From assembly GCA_007118525.1 (NCBI GenBank), contig SKRK01000056.1, positions 1 to 9,203 of the forward strand: a stretch of 9,203 nt of DNA, written 5' to 3'. Below the pieces are notes generated by a model. The model had not been told where the DNA came from. It saw nothing but the letters and a program-made list of their open reading frames with translations, and made no database searches. This document shows, piece after piece, positions 5,882-9,203 of this stretch (position 1 is the stretch's first letter; each line of letters begins with the position of its first letter). A program made the translations under genes and the position numbers. This stretch comes from Balneolaceae bacterium (lineage in GTDB: Bacteria; Bacteroidota; Rhodothermia; Balneolales; Balneolaceae).

Positions 5882-6050
5882 TAATTTTTTCCCCACTCCG
5901 GGTCCCTTTTACTTAGTCGCTACTCCCCTGCGTGCTTTCTGGCTATTTACCTAATCGGAAGCAGTGAACTTGATGAAATAATAGTTATCAAAAATGTGAA
6001 TTTTTATATTTATTTCTTTATCCTTAGAAAAGGTAAGGAAAGTAAGAATT

Positions 6051-6305
6051 ATGCCAACAACTACCATCACATCCAAAGGACAAGTCACCATTCCCAAGAA
6101 AATCAGGGAAGAGCTGAATTTGCAGCCCGGAGATGTGCTGAGCTTTGAAATTGAAAAAGGGAATAAAATTTTAGTCAGGGCCGAGAAGAAAACTGCTAAT
6201 CATGCATTTGGAATACTATATTCCGGTGCACGAGAGTCATTATCCGGTGAGGATATGGATCGCGGTGTGGCTGAATATTTCAAAAAGAAATACAGAACCG
6301 AATGA
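6051..6305 (+). CDS. vapB: AbrB/MazE-fold (SpoVT-AbrB) antitoxin of a VapBC-type pair
   Basis: An 84-residue DNA-binding antitoxin. The N-terminal half is a SpoVT-AbrB swapped-hairpin domain ('TTTITSKGQVTIPKKIREEL', then 'NLQPGDVLSFEIEKGNKILV'), which binds operator DNA as a dimer. The C-terminal part ('HAFGILYSGARESLSGEDMDRGVAEYFKKKY', about 51-81) has the usual layout of a segment that wraps the toxin and blocks its active site. It overlaps the toxin start by ATGA (6302-6305), indicating translational coupling. A purine-rich stretch (AAGGAAAG) 8-15 nt upstream may serve as ribosome binding site. The inverted repeat CCTTA/TAAGG (6022-6038) just upstream could be an autoregulatory site but is short. 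A near-match -7 box TATATTTA sits at 6005-6012. Confidence 0.92.
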   Translation: MPTTTITSKGQVTIPKKIREELNLQPGDVLSFEIEKGNKILVRAEKKTANHAFGILYSGARESLSGEDMDRGVAEYFKKKYRTE

Positions 6306-6685
6306 CCGGCACGGATACCAATCTTGTTGTCCGGTTTTTGACCCGGGATATTGAGAATCAGGCACAAAAAGTAAAAGAGTTGCTCGAGAAGGGAGAGATA
6401 CTATATATCAATGAAATTGTGCTGGCGGAAATGTATTGGGTGCTGGTTCATGTGTATGGGTATTCAAGAATTGATTTTATTCGGGCAATAGATATGTTGT
6501 TGGAAACCGAAGGATTCCGGTTTTTTAATAACAATATTGTGCGTAATGCCTTGGCCGATTACATTCATACAACTGTTGTGTTTTCGGATTGCCTGATTCA
6601 CAGAATCAATATGGGGAAGAATCTCGGTACACTCACTTTTGATAAAAAAGCTTCACGGCTTGAAGAGATGCATCTATTAACATAA
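6302..6685 (+). CDS. vapC: PIN-domain ribonuclease toxin (VapC-like)
   Basis: A 127-residue PIN-domain protein, the toxin of the pair. PIN toxins are Mg2+-dependent endoribonucleases; characterised VapCs cut tRNA or rRNA, but the target here is unknown. The acidic quartet is visible: Asp5 in 'TDTNLVVRFLTRD', Glu43 in 'NEIVLAEMYWVL', Asp96 in 'VFSDCLIHRINMG' and Asp114 in 'TLTFDKKA'. The toxin therefore appears intact. The 'DTNLVVRFLTRD' opening resembles the subgroup usually paired with AbrB-type antitoxins, which is what precedes it. Start ATG at 6302 overlaps the antitoxin stop. The gene ends 9 bp from the stop of the convergent receptor kinase with no strong terminator between, so the two transcripts may overlap. 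Confidence 0.93.
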   Translation: MTGTDTNLVVRFLTRDIENQAQKVKELLEKGEILYINEIVLAEMYWVLVHVYGYSRIDFIRAIDMLLETEGFRFFNNNIVRNALADYIHTTVVFSDCLIHRINMGKNLGTLTFDKKASRLEEMHLLT

Positions 6686-6694
6686 ACGGGAAGC

Positions 6695-9196
6695 TCAATT
6701 TGCCACATCTGGCATGGATGCTGAACGGAGGCTGTTCAGATCTTCAAGGGCAGCCAAGGTATGCGGATCATCATCACCGCGAGAGGCCTGGAGAGACGCA
6801 TGGCTTTTTAGTAAAAGAGTTTCGGCATCGGAAAATTTACTTTGGAGCAGGAGGCTTCTGCCAAGGTGCGCTTCCACCTGGGCAATTCTCCAGTCATCTT
6901 CATCATAAGCGTTCATCCGGATTTCGAGCGCTTCCCGCAGCAATGGTTCTGCTTCGGCCGGCCGGCCGGTCTCAATAAAAGTTACAGCAAGCCCGTCAAG
7001 AGATGATGCTATATCGGGGTGATCGGGCGGAAGTGAGGTGTGCCGCAGGGTAAGGGCGGATGAGTAATATTCAGCGGCATTTGCATAATCTCCGGTTTCC
7101 TGGAACAGTTTTCCAAGGTTATGCAGAACCACCCCGATAAAGGGGTGTGTTTCGGGAAATACTTCCCGCCCGATCTCAAGAGATTTACGAAGGCTGTTTT
7201 CTGCAAGATTATACAGACCGCGCTGCTGGTGCAGGCCTGAATAGCCGTTCAGGGTAAAAGCCATATAAGGGTGGGTTTCACCCCATATTTCCTGTACAAT
7301 ACCCACGGCTTCCCGAAATAAAATATCAGACTCTTCAAGCTCGCCGGTTTGATGCAGAAGAATCGCCAGGTTATTCAGGTTTGCGGCCAGGTTACTGCCG
7401 GGATCGGGCTGCTGTCTGCGGATATCAATCACCCTCCGGAAAGTCCGGATCGATTCCTGGAGCATCCCTTTACCTTCATATATGATGGCGAGTGTATTCA
7501 TAACACTGGCAACTTCGGGATGATCGGGTCCGTAGATTTGTATTTTGAGCGCCAACACATCTTGTGTTGTTACTTCTGCCTGATCGAGCCGGCCTAAACG
7601 GTATTGCAGGTTAGCCAGCTCAAGCAGTACCGATACATATTCTGTTGATGATTCATCAATAGCTCTGAACTGATTTGCCGATTTCTCCAATGCCGGCAGA
7701 GCCTGATCGTATAAACCGAGGTTGTTATAAACCTTGCCGATGATTCCCAGCATTTGTGCCTGAACGGCTGGTTGTCCTTCCAGCTCTGTCTGTACATTTT
7801 CAAATCCCCGGTCCAACATTTCCCGTGCTGTCGTGGAGCCGTCTTTTGCCTTGGTAGGGTCTGACTCCTCGAACATCTCTGCCAGAAATGCAGCTACCTG
7901 TTCCGCTCGTTCAGCCTGAAGTTCAGCCTGTTCCGCATTTTGATTTGCAATATGAGCCTGCCAAAGGGTACCAGCCAGCCCACCGGTGAGCGACAAAAAA
8001 GCAATCAGGGCCGCTGCCGCTGCCCAGCGGTGTCGGGCTATAAATTTACGCGCACGGTAGCGAAGGGTAGGGGTGCGGGCAATTACAGGCTCTTCATTAA
8101 GGTATGCCTCGAGATCATCCAGAAGTGCGAGTGCCGAGGAATATCGCCGTTCCGGATCTTTCCACATCGCCATAAGCACAATACGGTCCAGGTCGCCTTT
8201 CAAATTTTTTGAAAGTCGTGCCTTATCCATGTTTCGGAGCTGTGCAATTTGTTCTGCACCGGTTATGGCCGCTTCACTGGGTCTGGCCGGCTCGGTTTCA
8301 CATACGATTCGCTCAATTTCAAGCATCGATGCAGTACGGAATTCATACGGCCGGCGACCGGAAAGAAGAAGGTACAGCAGTACACCGAGTGAATAGATGT
8401 CGCTGGCAGTGGTGATCGGCTTTCCACATACCTGCTCAGGACTTGCAAACTCCGGGGTCATTACATGCATACCGGTTCGGGTGTGGAACAGTTCGGTCTC
8501 TGTCCCGTCCGGTTCAAGTAATTTGGCAATACCGAAATCGATCAGTTTTACATCCCCGTTTTTAGTGACAAGAATGTTTTCAGGCTTGATGTCGCGATGC
8601 ACCACCAGGTTTTGATGGGCATAGTGTACAGCCCTGCATACACGCTGGAATATCACGATTCGTTCATCAATTCCAAGTCTGTTCCGGTTGCACCAAACGT
8701 CTATTGGTACACCATCTACATACTCCATAATCACGAAGAGATCACCCTGTTCGGTAACCCCTCCGCCAATGAGCTGTGAAATATCAGGGTGGTTGAGGCT
8801 GGCCAGAATTTTCTGTTCTGCCTCGAATCTTTTACGGGAGTATTCAGACTCTTCAAAGCCCCTTCGTAAAAGTTTCAGGGCTGCTTTCTTGCCATCCGTC
8901 TCTACAAGATATACTGTTGAAGTGCCGCCTGAACCCAACTTGTTGAGAACCTTATAACCGGCAATCTGATCCGGGATTTGTACGCCGGCAGCTATAGTAG
9001 AGCTTGTTAAAGAGGAGATCCTGTTTTGCAGGTCTTCAATAAAATCCCTCGCATTTCGGTTCTCTCTGGCAATACGGATTACCTCCTGTTTCAGGGCTCT
9101 GTTGTGGCCGCACCATTCATCCATGAGATTATCCCATTCATGCTCAGGATATTCGAACAGGCGTTCGGCAATTTCTATGGCTGTTTCAGGGTTCAA
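6695..9196 (-). CDS. receptor Ser/Thr protein kinase with TM helix and TPR sensor domain
   Basis: An 833-residue kinase. A short N-terminal region (1-75) precedes a Hanks-type kinase (about 80-370): Gly-loop GSGGTSTVY (88-96), Lys108 (ALK), alphaC Glu127, HRDIKPEN (200-207), DFG (220-222), SPE in place of APE (252-254) and Asp266. All catalytic residues are present; the third loop glycine is Ser93. A TM helix (about 391-412) and a heptad-like linker (413-440) follow. The C-terminal half holds TPRs: a GxxHP-type motif recurs at 560, 643, 685, 727 and 811, and related positions at 476, 518, 602 and 769 keep a step of 42 (once 41) residues, giving about eight repeats. By topology the TPRs should be periplasmic and sense a protein or ligand. 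The start must be TTG at 9196, or later: an in-frame TGA lies two codons upstream (9202-9200). In relatives an ECF sigma gene often precedes; this lies outside the window. Confidence 0.93.
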   Translation of the reverse strand: MNPETAIEIAERLFEYPEHEWDNLMDEWCGHNRALKQEVIRIARENRNARDFIEDLQNRISSLTSSTIAAGVQIPDQIAGYKVLNKLGSGGTSTVYLVETDGKKAALKLLRRGFEESEYSRKRFEAEQKILASLNHPDISQLIGGGVTEQGDLFVIMEYVDGVPIDVWCNRNRLGIDERIVIFQRVCRAVHYAHQNLVVHRDIKPENILVTKNGDVKLIDFGIAKLLEPDGTETELFHTRTGMHVMTPEFASPEQVCGKPITTASDIYSLGVLLYLLLSGRRPYEFRTASMLEIERIVCETEPARPSEAAITGAEQIAQLRNMDKARLSKNLKGDLDRIVLMAMWKDPERRYSSALALLDDLEAYLNEEPVIARTPTLRYRARKFIARHRWAAAAALIAFLSLTGGLAGTLWQAHIANQNAEQAELQAERAEQVAAFLAEMFEESDPTKAKDGSTTAREMLDRGFENVQTELEGQPAVQAQMLGIIGKVYNNLGLYDQALPALEKSANQFRAIDESSTEYVSVLLELANLQYRLGRLDQAEVTTQDVLALKIQIYGPDHPEVASVMNTLAIIYEGKGMLQESIRTFRRVIDIRRQQPDPGSNLAANLNNLAILLHQTGELEESDILFREAVGIVQEIWGETHPYMAFTLNGYSGLHQQRGLYNLAENSLRKSLEIGREVFPETHPFIGVVLHNLGKLFQETGDYANAAEYYSSALTLRHTSLPPDHPDIASSLDGLAVTFIETGRPAEAEPLLREALEIRMNAYDEDDWRIAQVEAHLGRSLLLQSKFSDAETLLLKSHASLQASRGDDDPHTLAALEDLNSLRSASMPDVAN
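6701..6714. terminator. small hairpin at the convergent ends of vapC and the kinase gene
   Basis: TGCCA-CATC-TGGCA, a 5-bp stem with a 4-nt loop, inside the last codons of the kinase gene and 15 bp beyond the vapC stop. No T-run follows on either strand, so termination by it alone would be weak. Confidence 0.25.
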
Positions 9197-9203
9197 GTTT
9201 CAA

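Noticed and set aside
6022..6038. CCTTA/TAAGG inverted repeat before the antitoxin as a firm operator
   Set aside because: Only 5-bp arms in a purine-rich run that may be the ribosome binding region; kept only as a remark.
6957..6966. GGCCGGCC palindrome
   Set aside because: It falls in kinase codons for Gly-Arg-Pro-Ala and is explained by codon content.
8073..8396. 107-residue + strand open frame and its overlapping neighbours
   Set aside because: Antisense to the kinase domain, Ser/Arg-rich shadow translation without domain features.

Overview
The window looks like chromosome from a Bacteroidota-type bacterium, most likely of the Balneolota/Rhodothermota branch. Reasons: one promoter matches the Bacteroidota pattern (TTTG, 20 bp, TAnnTTTG); only one gene has a strong Shine-Dalgarno sequence; there is a lipoprotein of the 6-bladed beta-propeller type common in this phylum; and there is a kinase-TM-TPR receptor of a kind common in Rhodothermota, Acidobacteriota and Planctomycetota. 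Base composition looks moderate. The placement is inference; no rRNA or other marker is present. There are no tRNAs, insertion sequences or CRISPR arrays that I can see.

Layout. (1) 46-2007 (+): ftsH, the membrane AAA+ zinc protease, overlapping the possible tail of an unseen upstream gene (ends at 68) and followed by a hairpin-plus-T terminator at 2042-2085. (2) 2168-2329 (-): a 53-residue YqaE/Pmp3-type membrane protein, convergent with ftsH and sharing that terminator. (3) 2560-5818 (-): a five-gene block read right to left: an ArsR-family repressor, a VOC/PhnB-like protein with an apparent signal peptide, a DUF2200 protein, an AHSA1/SRPBCC protein and a beta-propeller lipoprotein. The block starts at a promoter (5850-5881) into which two copies of a 16-bp palindrome are threaded, so the repressor probably controls itself and at least the VOC gene. 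The later genes are separated by 96-175 bp gaps holding hairpins and inverted repeats, so they may be partly uncoupled. (4) 6051-6685 (+): a VapBC-type toxin-antitoxin pair (AbrB-fold antitoxin, PIN-domain toxin) overlapping by ATGA. (5) 6695-9196 (-): a large receptor Ser/Thr kinase with a cytoplasmic kinase domain, one membrane helix and about eight 42-residue TPRs. It ends only 9 bp from the toxin gene, tail to tail.

How the parts fit: FtsH, YqaE and the receptor kinase all concern the envelope but are separate units. ArsR-VOC-SRPBCC is a recurrent bacterial association. Here it carries an exported VOC protein and an adjacent surface lipoprotein, which is the most unusual aspect. No strongly novel system such as a defence island is evident. 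The best leads are the double-operator promoter, the exported VOC protein and several structured intergenic regions.
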